Made by a program: the position numbers and the translations under genes | The notes under the pieces: generated by a model | What the model saw: only the letters and a program-made list of their open reading frames with translations | What the model was told of the DNA's origin: nothing | The model's database searches: none | From: Puccinia triticina | Lineage: Eukaryota > Basidiomycota > Pucciniomycetes > Pucciniales > Pucciniaceae | Length of the DNA: 64,000 bases | Direction: 5' to 3' | Assembly: GCF_026914185.1 (NCBI RefSeq) | Contig: NC_070561.1 | Span: forward strand, 124,001-188,000 | Shown here: positions 45,167 to 56,312 of the stretch, one piece after another | How positions within the stretch are numbered: position 1 is the stretch's first letter | How the letters are laid out: each line of letters begins with the position of its first letter

Positions 45167-47033
45167 ATGGCCCGACCACAATCTTCTCAACCAACTTATC
45201 AGGCCAAGCCTCTCAAGCTTCATGTAACCCCAAAGCGCGCTGGACAGGCTCGCAAAGAGAAGAATTCTCAAGCATCTTTGGCTACTCCGGCTACTCCATC
45301 AAATCAGACTCAGCAATCTAGTCAAGCCACTGGTACCAACTCTCAATCTCAAAACAACCAGACCCAAATTGAGGACAGCCCTGAAAAAAACAAGACCAAG
45401 AATCTCATCTGGACGGCCGGTATGGAACGCAGCGCACTCAAGATGTATGTGAAAGCGGTTGAATCGGGCAAGCAAGGCGAAGCTGGCTTCAAACCTGAGG
45501 TACATCAATCTGTTGCAATCAAGCTGGCAAAAGAGTTCCCAGGCGTTGAGTTCACCGTTGGGAAGGCTAAGTCTAAGTTCAACCAGACCTTCAAGAAGGT
45601 CTGGGATGCTTTTTTGGCTTGCAAAGGAGCAAGTGGTTTTGGTTGGAACGAGGCTGAATGCATGTTCACAGCCTCGGAAGATGTTTGGAACTCTTTCTTA
45701 GTCGTAAGTTTTCATTTCATGCTCTGTAGGACAAGTTCATGCCTGACTCATTGAACCTTCCTAGTTGCACCCCAATGCGAAGCGATTCAAGAACACTCCC
45801 TTCCCAGAGTACAGTGACTACCAAGTAATCTTTGAGGGAAACACGGCGAGTGGAGTATTGCGTTGCACATCCGGGAACGAGACTATCAATGCATGTGCAG
45901 AGGCCGTACCTTCTGGTGACGACGTGAATTCAGCTGAAGACTTGGAGAATGGAAACCAACCAACTCAGACTACTCAGACTCAGCGTCTGGGCGTCTGTCC
46001 TCCCCGCCAACACCAAGTGACCTCAGGCAACCGGTTTGAAAGCTCGATTGATTGTCTGGCTGAAGCATTCTTGGCTTCCTAACTTAGCTAAGTCCCTCCT
46101 CCTCGGGGGAGCGAAGCGACCTCCGGAGGAGGGATTTACGGGCTATGTCGCCCCCGCGGCCTGTGAGGATTAAGCAAATGGCTGGGGAAAATTTTAAAAC
46201 TCAACCTACTCATGCTTTTCTGAACATTTTGCTTCCTTGTTTTGATTTAAATGATGGCCTCACTCGTGCGCATCTGCTCACCTTGACCGCTTCCCTTCAG
46301 CTCTCAAGGTTGGGCCACAACGCTGCCATGAAGTTTTGTGCGCATCTGGAATATGTGTTATGGCATCTGCCTGTAGTCCAGCGTCTTCCATGCATCGGCA
46401 CTGCATCGAACAATACACACATACCATGGTGTTCGGGTCTGTTATTATGGTGCAAGCTTCTGATTTCACCAGCTGTATTCTATGCAGTTGATGTTGAGTG
46501 TCAGATGTGGTGGATGATACAGACTGAACATGAAAAAGCCAAATGTTGCTTGCAATCAAAAAGAGTCAGCTGGGAGAACCTGCTGAGCATTTCCAACATC
46601 ATGAAGCGCACGGCTTGATTCTCCCAGATAAGCCGCTTCTTTTGGTGGGCAACTTGGTAACTGCCAAGGGTGTGAGGGTAGCTGTAGAGAGCTTCAAAAA
46701 AAAACCACTTTTTCCTAATCCTCATACGCAAGCCAAGTGACTTAGCGCATAAGTCCCTCCTTCGGAGGGTCCCTGCGGGACAGCGTCCTCCCTCCACATA
46801 GAGAGGGACTTAGTTAAGTTAGCTTGGCTTCCAACCCTCAGCCCAAAACTACATCAACCTCACCAGTAAACCAAGCCCTCGAGAAATTCCAAGATGCTTT
46901 TGCCATGAATTTCAGCCTTGATGAGCTCGTAGCCGGATTCAACGTCTTGCAAAACAAAGCCAACGCAATCACTTTTCTTGTGATCCGCACCAACAAGCAT
47001 GCCCAGGCCTGGATAGAAATAATGAACAAGTGA
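45167..47033 (+). pseudogene. PIF/Harbinger SANT/Myb-like DNA-binding protein, disrupted by an insertion
   Basis: Accessory protein that helps a Harbinger transposase bind DNA. Exon 1 45167-45703, intron 45704-45764, exon 2 from 45765. Ser/Gln-rich N-terminus, then a Myb/SANT-like domain (NLIWTAGMERSALKMYVKAV, KSKFNQTFKKVWDAFLACKG, FPEYSDYQVIFEG). The frame runs into the 744-bp element at 46079 and stops at once. The last 66 residues (VNQALEKFQDAFAMNFSLDE...) lie on the far side at 46833-47033 in the matching frame. Without the insertion it would be about 350 residues. I chose the ATG at 45167; an upstream in-frame TTG is not needed. Confidence 0.85.
46079..46822. mobile_element. 744-bp TIR element inside the SANT gene, 9-bp duplication
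   Basis: 20-bp inverted ends CTAACTTARCTAAGTCCCTC. Exact direct repeat CTTGGCTTC at 46070-46078 and 46823-46831; a 9-bp duplication is typical of Mutator-like elements. Subterminal GC-rich hairpins follow each end. The 157-codon frame at 46145-46618 resembles nothing I recognise. Confidence 0.88.
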
Positions 47034-47044
47034 AAAGAAAGGTC

Positions 47045-47102
47045 CGAGTGAAGTGGGTGTTGAACCCACAACCTCGTGTACTGGGAGAGTCAAACTCACA
47101 TA

Positions 47103-47144
<42 letters not shown>

Positions 47145-47150
47145 ACATTG
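47045..47150 (-). repeat. tRNA-like SINE head (A and B boxes)
   Basis: Minus strand: TTAGCTCAATGGTTAGAGCA fits a D arm and A box; GTGGGTTCAACACCCAC is a perfect T arm and B box. The acceptor stem does not pair and the variable region is long, so it is tRNA-derived rather than a working tRNA gene. Confidence 0.6.
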
Positions 47151-47320
47151 CTATGTTGCAGTTGAATACAGTAGATGTATGCTTATGATGATGTGTGGTG
47201 TTGCCCCAATGGTGATTGGATGTGTAAGCAACGGTGTGTTAAGCAGTGCTAGATTGACACTTCAACAAGAAAGGGAAATTGAACTCAAGATTTCCTTGGA
47301 CAACCAAAGATAAAAAGCTG

Positions 47321-48280
47321 TCATGTACGCTCAACAACGTTACAAAGCATTGAATGCCTGAGGTTATAAAGTTCTTCTTTGTTTGCTGGCCTGACAACAT
47401 CATCTTAATAAGCAACTAAGCCAACAAAAACAGAAAGCTTGGAATCATACCGTTTTCCTGCCTGTGCATTTTCGCGCAAGTGATAGCAAACCCCTCGGTA
47501 CGGAACAAGAATACCCTTTGAGAGGGAGTACCCCGCATCGGCGAGGTAGAAAGAGCCGTTTGGGATTCTGAAGTCCTCGGCCATGGCGCTTCCAAGGACT
47601 CTTGAGTCGTGAGCAGACCCCTCCCAGCCAACCATCATGTATGTAAATTTCATGTCGAAGTCCACAACACCGAGGACATTTTGTGATAATCCTCCTTTGC
47701 AATTACGATAAGGGCCGGCCATGTGTTCAGGTACACTTGCTGGGATGTGGCACACGTCCATTGCCCCAATACACCTTTCAAAGAACGGCATAAACTTTGG
47801 GTTATTGAGGATAGATTTGTGCCCAACGTCGCGAGGAGGAGAAACGATGTACTTGCTCTGCAGCTGGAGCAAGAGATGGATGATGTGGTGGAAAATGCGT
47901 GAGATAGTCTCGCCACTATGCTGGAAACGATCTTGAGCTTGCCGGTTGGTCGCGTTTTGTCCGACAATGTAGAGGAAGATTGCAAACCGTTCATTCATGC
48001 TTACTAGCCTTGAGACTGGTTCACTATCAATTGAAAGCAGCTCGTCCAAACAGATTCTGAACACATCGATTGAGATTTGGAACATGGCCTGAGCTCGTAG
48101 TCGGTTACCGTTCAGGATGTATCTAACATATTCATGACCCGTTAAGATGCTATCGTTGTACGGATGTTTGATTGTCTTCGACCACTGACGGAGGCCGATC
48201 AGGATAATGATGAAAAGTGCCATCCTCTTTCGTCGGAGCTGGTACTGTTGTTTTTGCTGAAGCATGCTGGGAGGCGACAT
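47321..48280 (-). pseudogene. PIF/Harbinger DDE transposase (DDE_Tnp_4), C-terminally truncated
   Basis: RNase H-fold transposase. Exon A 47451-48280, intron 47391-47450 (GTATGA...TTGTCAG), exon B 47321-47390, 299 residues. N-terminal helical region, then catalytic segments: CIGAMDVCHIPASVPEHMAG (first Asp), YRNCKGGLSQNVLGVVDFDM, GWEGSAHDSRVL (second Asp), FYLADAGYSLSKGILVPYRG, and after splicing NKEELYNLRHSMLCNVVERT, which supplies the catalytic Glu. A stop follows directly where relatives continue with an FGVLK-type segment, so the C-terminal part is lost; about 290 bp of unrelated DNA with a tRNA-like sequence fills the gap before the SANT gene end. Confidence 0.88.
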
Positions 48281-48757
48281 TGTGGGGGATGGTGATGAGT
48301 GTGTATGACACCAAGTGAATTTTGGTTTGCCAAACAGACTTGTAATAAATGAGTACTATATGATTATTGAGTGGAAGCGCCAAACAGACCTGTCATAAAT
48401 GTGCTGGTTGCATAATTGATTTTATGACAATTGGCTTTTCACTTTTGTGTTATGTATATTATTATGTGATTTATAATATCACACCGGGCGTCCAAACGGG
48501 GCCTATGTTATAATTGTCTGTTGATATCCGTTGGGATGCATCATAATTGATGGATGATGACTGATTCTTACAAGGAATGATATATTTTAGTCCAAAAGGA
48601 AGTTAATGGAGGACTAGGGAAATACGAAGAGTATGCATGATCTGAATCTTAAATACAAGGAAAAACGGAAAGGTGTGATTATAAGTTTATGTCAAATGTC
48701 GATACTGCACAAACAGCGTCATTCTACCTCCACCGTGATCATCACCCTTAGTTTTTT

Positions 48758-49801
48758 TCATTTGATCTTTGAGATTCTCATGAGTTTTTTGAAAACCTTT
48801 TTGATTCCCTCAAGACGACCCTTGTTTTTTCTCTCCAGTTTCAGCGTCCGAAGTCTTGAACTTCCCAACATCGGTATTCCAGCTCTGCTGACGCCGGTCT
48901 CGATGAAATAGCTTGGCGACGAGGGACTGCTGACGATAGGGGGGACTGGGGCAGCTACTTCCAACCTTGGATTGCGCGGAACTTCGGGTTGGATAGCACC
49001 TCGGTGACGATCTAAATTGGGTTATGTAGCATGAATGGAAAAGAAATAATCCGGGAATCAGAAAAGTTTTGGTCTCAAAAGAAGATTGGATTGAAAATGA
49101 GTTATTGTAATAGCTGCCGAACCTTCGATCTTGAAATTGGATATGGCTCTGAGATCTAAAGTCAAGCCTAGGAAATTCTTATTCTTTCTAGGCTTGGTGT
49201 TGCCTCGGATAGAGGCCCAGGAATTTGAGGCTTGTGGGCGAGGCTCCGGCCTAGATAGGACAGGCTGGTCCTGCATAGTATTAGAAAGGCTTCGACATTG
49301 AAAAGACTCTTCCGCAGAGACACGCGTATCCGACTCTTGTGCGCAAAGATTAGTCCCAGATAGAACAGACTGTCCCTCGACGGAAAGGCCTCGACATCGA
49401 AACGATTCTTCAGAGGAGTCATGCCCGAATAGTTCAGGCTGATGCTGCATGCCTCGGCATTGGAATGAACCATCCGAGTTTTGATGAGCATCAAGCCTAC
49501 GTCGTCCAGGCTCATATTTCAGGCCTCGGCATTGAAAAGACTCGTCCGAATCTTTCGTGGTTTGGGGTGACTTTGAACTTGAAGTACTTTCCGTGTCCAC
49601 AGATCCTTCGGGCCTCTCTCCCGAGTCACAGCACACCCTGGGCCTCTTCGCAGCACCTGAAGCGCGTTCGGATTCTTCCATGCGCTGAATTTCCCCAGCC
49701 GGATACTTTTCTTGATCGGAAAGTCTCGCCCTTTTTCCCGCTTCATTCTCTTCATTGAGGAACTCCTGCGGGGAGCCTATCGAGACGCGGGTTCTGGACA
49801 T
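48758..49801 (-). CDS. hypothetical protein with four SFQCRG repeats
   Basis: Exon 1 49123-49801, intron 49012-49122, exon 2 48758-49011; 310 residues from MSRTRVSIGSPQEF. An in-frame ATG at 49885 exists, but a TATA box at 49898-49905 would place transcription start downstream of it, so 49801 is preferred. Residues about 85-175 hold four copies of (E/G)SF(Q/R)CR(G/S)(L/M), spaced 24, 21 and 33 residues, each in an acidic Ser-rich context. Residues 22-57 are basic (KRARL, KRPRV), suggesting nuclear entry. Exon 2 ends in a basic amphipathic stretch (KGRLEGIKKVFKKLMRISKI). No signal peptide and no family recognised. Confidence 0.75.
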
Positions 49802-49897
49802 GCCTGACAAAATATGGATAGGATGATCGGTTATTAGTTTGATAACTGGTGGAAGAGTTGCTGCCGAAAAAGCAGGCAGAAGCACTGCAACAGCGGC

Positions 49898-49905
49898 TTT
49901 TTATA
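49898..49905 (-). promoter_or_regulatory. TATA box of the SFQCRG-repeat gene
   Basis: TATAAAAA on the minus strand, 97 nt upstream of the chosen start codon. Confidence 0.6.
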
Positions 49906-49975
49906 GGAGCCATTTCGCTGATTCCTACTCAGTCGCATCCCGGAAATTAACCATGGCTGAGGGAGTAGGATCTGC

Positions 49976-50014
49976 CAGCCACAGGTCAGCAGGGGTCATA
50001 TCCGCCTGTGGCTG
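49976..50014. promoter_or_regulatory. perfect inverted repeat CAGCCACAGG / CCTGTGGCTG
   Basis: Two 10-bp arms (49976-49985 and 50005-50014) separated by 19 bp, about 75 bp upstream of the TATA box. Possible binding site for a dimeric regulator. Confidence 0.4.
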
Positions 50015-51114
50015 AGTGCTTGAGTGCCCAAGTTGAGCAGCACGAACCGAGGATTAGTCAGATTCATGAGAGGTCTGCACCACAGCCAGCGGATTTTATC
50101 CGCCGTCATCCGGCCTTTAGGAAGCCTTATGATGCCCATGCCCCTTAAATTTCAGGGATAATAGGCTTATGCGATTCCGAAGCCGTTGATGGTCAGCTGA
50201 ATTGGCCCGTGTGGCGGTGTGAAGGTTGGCATGACATAAGCCTGAAGGACCATAGCTAGGAACCAGTAACCTAGAGGAATCGATGCAGTCTAATGGAGAA
50301 ACGGTGTGTAAAATATGCCCCGAGCACAGGAAGTGCGAGTCCAGGTGCCAGGATAAAGAAAAGGAAAAATAACTCGGATGCAGATTAAAGGGCTGGTTGA
50401 ATATAAAAAACAAAAGGAAAGGTATATGGTCAAATGGCAATTCCTCAAAACCCACTTCCATGGCGTATCAGATCACGGTACTCGGATGATGATTGTCATT
50501 GGCGGTCGGTTTTATGGCCGGCCAGCCCTTGTTTGAGCCATTTCATGCCTTAATTATGTGCCAGAGAGACCTGAAGATCGATTCCCCCTACAAGCGCTTC
50601 AAGCACAATGCCTATGTACTTGATACAGACGAGAACGGCCGCCGGTGGCAGGGAAACGAAAGCGAACGAGAAGAGAAGCAACGAAAGGAATAAACATAAA
50701 AGGAAGGGATAAATATTTGCGACGAGAACAAGAGTCCGACCATCGCCTCCCCCGACACATCCCTCTCTCAAATGGAATAATCCACGGCAACGCGATCTGG
50801 TAGCTGCATGACCAAGGGAGAAGGGTACAGCGGCCCATTTGGATAGAGCCCGACGCATGATAGCTTGTGCTCGGCCTCTCTTCCCCTGATCGCAGTTAGC
50901 CCCAGCCTAGAAGAACACGATGCGCGTCCTGCTCACAGACACCCCGCGTCATATAAAATGGCCATCGACTGGCAGGCAATGGGCCCCCAAACCACCATCT
51001 GATCCTCTCATTCTCATCACCAATCATACCAGATTTCATCCATTTGCATTTGGGTCTAATATCCTTTCTGATACAAATCAGATTTCTTGAGGCCAACGAT
51101 TTCGCGATATCATC
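50015..51114. other. intergenic region between divergent genes
   Basis: Only chance frames. No second promoter element identified for the plus-strand transporter. Confidence 0.5.
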
Positions 51115-52487
51115 ATGCTGGAATGGAACAAGTCCAAGTCTTCATTCGACGAGCAATCCGAGCTTCCTCTGTACAACAAGCACTTCACCCGTCACATCTC
51201 GCCCGCCCAGTCGATAGGCCTCACATCGCGTGCCACCTCCCTCAGTCCGACTGCCACTTTTGGCACCTTACCACCCACTTACGCGGATACTCAGTCGCCT
51301 GCGCAAGAGAAAATCAGCCTTTGTTCGCGCCAGTTAAAGCTCAAGCCCCACGGTGATGGAACCCCCGAGACGGCTGAGGGATCGCCCTCGAAATTGAAGG
51401 TCGCTGCTGTGATCCTGTTCTACTTAGTCGCGGCCATTGTCATGGTATTTGCAAACAAGGTTCGTTATCTTCTCCCATCCTGCAAGCTCATGATATAGAC
51501 ACTCCAAAAAAAAAACTGAAGTATTTATCTTTGTTGGCTACTTCTGATTAGTGGGTTCTACGCGCGACCGCAATACCGATAACATTTCTGTTCTGTCAAC
51601 TACTACTCGCGACGGCTTTACTCAAACTAGCCGGCCTGATGGGCTTCTTGGAGATACCCACGCTGGATCTGAAGATGGGCCAAAAATTGCTTCCGCTGAT
51701 TTCTATCAACGTTATTGGCCTGATCTTCAACACCTTCTGTCTTCAATATGTCGATGCCTCTTTCTATCAAATCGCCAGAGGACTTGTCCTCCCCTTCACC
51801 GTCCTAGCATCCTACCTCTTCCTTCACTCCCGCCCGAGTCCCAATATTCTGTCAACCGTTCTAGTCGTCTGCGTTGGATTCCTTTGGGGCGTGCGATCAA
51901 ACCATCTCTATACCTCCCGGATCGGTGTCGCGCTTGGAGTGCTCAGCAGCATTACCACTTCGGTTCATGCCATCGTCGTCAAGCGTTCATTATCGGTCAC
52001 AAGCTCAGCAATCGAACTGTCGTATTACAACAACCTCGTCTCGGCCATCTTCTTGCTGCCGTTGATCCCATTCACCTCGGAAATCAGCACCTTCAGTGCC
52101 CTTCTATCAGAAGGCGGACGAGACCTTAATACGTTTTTGGTCGGCGCTCTTGTCACTGGGCTCTTCGGCTTCCTAATCTCGCTGGCTGGATTCTTATCAA
52201 TCAAGATCACCTCTCCGGTAACCCACATGGTTTCCTCGGCCGTCCGTGGCGTCCTGCAGACGATTTTGGGCGCGGTCTTGTTTGGTGATATCATCACATT
52301 GAATAGATTCGTCGGTATTGTCGTCATTCTCGGGGGGTCGGTCGCGTATACTGCGGTCAAAGACCAAGAGGCTCGTCCCGAGAAGTATCACCTGACAACA
52401 AGAAATAGACCTTCACAGCCGCTTCTCCCCATTGTATCCCAATCAAAAAGCCCCAACAACCTAACAGCATTAAAAGCTGTCTGTTGA
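51115..52487 (+). CDS. sugar-nucleotide transporter, SLC35/TPT (DMT superfamily)
   Basis: Integral Golgi/ER membrane antiporter that imports a nucleotide sugar; the first helix and overall layout resemble GDP-fucose transporters (SLC35C type), but the substrate is inferred only. Exon 1 51115-51459, intron 51460-51551, exon 2 51552-52487; 426 residues. A cytosolic Ser/Thr-rich tail of about 93 residues precedes ten likely helices, starting KVAAVILFYLVAAIVMVFAN-K. Further landmarks: FLEIPTLDLKMGQKLLPLIS, FNTFCLQYVDASFYQIARGL, VGFLWGVRS, VHAIVVKRSL, ELSYYNNLVSAIFLLPLIPF, SPVTHMVSSAVRGVLQTILG and RFVGIVVILGGSVAYTAVK. The C-terminus is cytosolic. Confidence 0.9.
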
Positions 52488-53053
52488 GTATTGAATTGCC
52501 CTAATATTCATTTACCTTTGTCCGAATAGTTTCTTTTTCTGTTAATTAAGTACCCTCCGAGTCAAGTTCAATAGTTAATTTTGTGCCAGTGGTTATATTC
52601 CATTCATTCAGCATTAATGTCTAAAGAAATGTGAAAACTAAATTGTTATTCTTAATAAAATGTTTCTGCTCAGCAAACCTACTTGTTCACACTCATAAGG
52701 GATCATCCTGATCATCCGAGTGAATTTGGTCAGATTATGTTCTATGCAGGAGAGAAAGTGGAAATGATGTGCCCTGAGAAATTGGGTCTCCAAGTCAGTA
52801 CACCATAAAAGCTCAAATTCAGCCATCAAAACCCTCCAAATCGTAAGAAGGATTTGAATTTCACATGAAGAAAGTGACAGCCTTGTTTGTGAGTGCTTCA
52901 ACACTTGTGAAGTCAGGTGGCATTTTGGTGAGCTCACCTTTTTTTGCAGGGAATTAAGTGTTCATGTGTCATGTGAAACACCACATTTATAATGTTTGAT
53001 CAAATGCCACAATGCATGATTGAGACAGGAAGTATTCATACTAATTACTCTTA
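52488..53053. other. no gene
   Basis: AT-rich 3' flank of the transporter gene with chance frames only. Confidence 0.5.
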
Positions 53054-53193
53054 GGTTCTGTTTGTTGTTTCATAATTGAGCATGATGAATAATGTATTTT
53101 TTGTGACATGGGATTACCACAAAAGATAAGGTTTCACCAGGATATAACTTTCCTCCAGCATATTTATCATTTATACAGCTAACAAACAGGGCC
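53054..53193. mobile_element. 140-bp PIF/Harbinger-type MITE, duplication TTA
   Basis: Ends GGTTCTGTTTGTTG and, inverted, GGCCCTGTTTGTTA; flanked by TTA at 51-53 of 53051-53053 and at 53194-53196. A related right half lies at 44700-44818. Confidence 0.8.
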
Positions 53194-53196
53194 TTA

Positions 53197-54352
53197 TTCT
53201 ACACATAACAGGGCAAAGGCCAAACCTTGCTGGCTGGTGAAAACTGATTGAGATTGAGTTTTCAACAGCAAACAAGGCTTAGCACCTCCCTCTAAATCAA
53301 GCTACATCCCAGCCAAAGCTGTAGCTTTTGGGGAAGTCAATTCAGAGTCAGAAAATATAAACTTTGTGAGGGAATGGAGGACTTCCCGTAGCCTAAATGG
53401 CCTGATTTTGAGGGAGCCACCAAACCTTGTTTGCGGGTGAAACCTCAACCTCAATTAATTTTCACCAACTAGTAAGGTTTAGCCTTTCCCTCCTCATCAA
53501 GCATTTTAGCCCACAGGAAGTTCTCCCATGTAGATGCTCCAGATCTGGTTTCTGTAGATCTTACCAGGAAGTCCTCAAGTCATATCATATGGTATCAATA
53601 CAATAGGTTGGTTCACGCAGACAACTTCAAGGCAATTGTTATCAAATTTTAACAGTAAAGTTTCATGAAACTTTCAAAATTCAGATTTATTGTTTCCAGG
53701 AGAATCTGAACAGATTGCAAAATTTGCAAAATTTTGTTTAAAAATGTGATAATATTGGCTCCAGGTCCGTGAACCCCCCTATTATGTTTCCTTGAAATTG
53801 AAAAAATAATAATCTATGTTTGACTCCTCATTTGCTAAACATTTACAATTGTGAAGGCTTGTCCGGGCCTCTTGCCCTCAACCACCACCATTTGAATCAC
53901 CCAGCCTCGCCCGCGAGCGTCCAAGGAGCGCCACTGCTGAGATCCCGACTGGTATTCATTCACTCATCTGTATCATTATTACTACTATTAAGTATATGGC
54001 CGACCGCCCGCTCGCCACAAGCACGCAACAGAAACCAGAGCCAGGAATAACACAGGCGAGACACAAAACAACGAGCAGATGTATCGGGAGAACAGCAGTA
54101 TCAAAAGCAGAAGCAGGAGGAGTTACACAAAGAAGGAACGAGACAGAAGCCAAGAAGAAAATAGAAAGGAAAAGGAAGGGAGGGGAGGGGAGATAAGACG
54201 ATAACGGTGTATATCTAAAGCACATATACATCTCTCTCTCCCTCTATAAGTAACTTGTTAATCTTCTATCAGGAAACGAGATACGAGGGAGCTAGAATGA
54301 AAACAGGATACACTAAGGTAAGGGCCAGAGGATGAACAGGGAGAGAGTGAGA
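53197..54352. other. no gene
   Basis: Degenerate repeats around 53210-53560 (aaccttgctggctggtgaaa and aaccttgtttgcgggtgaaa pair) and the purine-rich 3' flank of the next minus-strand gene. Confidence 0.45.
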
Positions 54353-56049
54353 TCAAGGTCTGGAGCGCTGGATCGTGGAGGAGAAGAGGAACTGGTCGAG
54401 GGGATGGTTCGGGTTATAGAGCTCTTGGTAGAGCGCCTCGACGTTATCATTGAGCGCATCGCGTGCCGTATTGAGATCGTTCATGGCGGCCGAGGCCGAG
54501 GCTGAGGCTGAGTTGGTGGCTGTAGAGAACGGTCTGATGGAGGAGAAGGAGGAGGCGTAGGAGGAGATGGGCGGCAGCGGGTTGAGTTCCGGGTTGGTCG
54601 AGGGACGGGTGCCGGCGTAGTCCATGATAGAGGGCAAGTCGGTGATCGATGGTCTCTCGAACCAGCGGATAGGTCTGCGAGTGAGTCTGCTGACGACGGA
54701 GCTGGTCGAGCTCCTCGAGAGTCTCGCGGGCCCTGTGGTAGCAGCAGCAGCGGCGGCGGCGGGCTCCTGGGCGCGGTTGTCGGACCGGGGCCGGATGTGG
54801 GCGGCCAGCTCGGAGCCCGCGGGGTAGCGGCCGCGCCGGGCGAGCAGGCTGGGGTCGGCGTAGCGGTGGTACCCGGGCCGCTCGAGGTGCCATCGTTGGA
54901 GGTCGTAGTGGGCTCGCAGGGTGCGTGGCTGGTGGGCCCTGGCCTCGTTGATGTTCTCGAGCGCTTCCCTGAACGCTCTGCCGGTGTCCGTCTCAGGGGC
55001 CGATGATGGGTGAGCGCGGTGGTTGGAGGATTCTCTAGTCGGACTACTGCTGCTGCTGCTGTTGGTGTTGGGATTCGAGCGGTTGGAGTGGAGTGGACTC
55101 GAGGATGACTTTCGGAGCGACTTCTTGGGTAAACAGAGGTAATCAAACTCGATCTCCCCGATCTCTTCGCCGACCAAGCCGTCCTTGGAGCGCTCGTAGA
55201 CCGTTTTCTGGTCGCTATCTTTCCATCGGAGACTGCCATCTTTCGAGCAAGCGACGATGATCTTCCTGCGTTCCATCGGATTGGTATCTATCGGGATCAC
55301 CATCGTTCTCACTTTCAGTTGTTCGTCGTCTGGGGTGTAGAAGGCCGGCAAGCAGCGACGGGCATTGGATTCTCGTGCTGCTGCCTCTGCCAGCTCGGCT
55401 GTCGTGGGGTGACTGCTAGAGTTGAGATCTCCTGAGGTCTGGGAGGCTCGGAAGGAGGATCGATGTGAGTGGGGTTCACTGAGCGAGTCCTGGTGCTTTC
55501 TTTTCCGGTTTTCGCCCCATCTCTTGAGCGCTTCGAGTAATGAGTCTGGGGTAGATAGGGAGGGAGGGGTGTAGATGATTAGAAGCGAAATGCTCTTCCG
55601 TTGGAGGTGATCATCAGCTTACGATTATCGAGATCCGACAGGCTCGGCAGCGTGCGATGGGTGGATCGTCTCTGGATGGAGTGTTCCCTGAACTCGTTTG
55701 CACGTTCCTGGCCAGCCTGGGTTAGTTCGATGGATGAGCTGTTTGAGGGGGGGATGGGTCTCGGGGGGCTGGCTGAGGAGAGCGGTCGGAGGTAGTTGGT
55801 TATGGGGGGTTGTATTGTCCTGCGCTCTGGACGGTAGTCGGGGATGCCCGCCTGCCTGTTGAGTTCGCGCATCTGCCGACTGACTCGTCTGATCGTTTCG
55901 ATATCGATTCGGTGGCCTGGGCTGCTGCTGGGTTCGTTTGGGGGTGTTTCAGGCTCTGGGTCGAGTGTGTTGAGTTCTCTGACGAAGTGGGTGGTGAAGA
56001 GTTCTCTGAACTCGTTCTGCTGTTCGGCTGGGCTGTTGCTGATTAGCAT
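54353..56049 (-). CDS. hypothetical disordered protein, Ser/Arg/Pro-rich
   Basis: Exon 1 55623-56049, intron 55546-55622 (GTAAGC...CCCCAG), exon 2 54353-55545; 539 residues from MLISNSPAEQQNEF. An in-frame ATG at 56211 adds a TATG-repeat-encoded stretch and is less likely. Contains a helical segment (IETIRRVSRQMRELNRQAGI), a folded-looking central part around residues 205-285 (FYTPDDEQLKVRTMVIPIDT, RKIIVACSKDGSLRWKDSDQ, GEIEFDYLCLPKKSL), then Ser, Arg and Ala-rich low complexity including an eight-Ala run, and a C-terminus with LYQELYNPNHPLDQFLFSS. No family recognised. Confidence 0.75.
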
Positions 56050-56312
56050 GGTTGTAGGTTGTAGGTTGCAGGGTGTAGGTTGTAGGGTGTTGTTGTTGCT
56101 GTTGGTGTCGTTGGTTGTTGGTTGTTGTTGGTTGTTTCTGGTTTTTGGTCGGCCCACTCTTATGTATGTATGTATGTACATACACAGGCTGAAGTGACAC
56201 CCCAACCACATACATACATCACTCTAAATCACTCCGCAAACAATATTATTTAAAATAACATCTCATTTTATGTTTACATATGTTTATGTTTATTTTAGTA
56301 ATTTTTTAGTGG

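Larger units (their letters stand above)
44857..48503. mobile_element. PIF/Harbinger transposon with both genes
   Basis: 3647 bp. Perfect 18-bp terminal inverted repeats GGCCCCGTTTGGACGCCC. Flanking trinucleotides TAC and TAT differ at one base, so the duplication is imperfect. Contains a plus-strand SANT/Myb gene and a minus-strand DDE transposase pointing at each other, the usual two-gene arrangement. Both genes are damaged, so this copy is probably inactive. Confidence 0.93.

Noticed and set aside
46145..46618. 157-codon frame inside the 744-bp inserted element
   Set aside because: No recognisable motif and no support beyond openness; not called as a transposase.
47045..47150. functional tRNA gene
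   Set aside because: D and T arms are good, but the acceptor stem does not pair and the variable region is too long.
54481..55239. 252-codon minus-strand frame rich in Pro, Arg and Thr
   Set aside because: Shadow frame of the 539-residue gene; only the other frame continues across the intron with matching phase.
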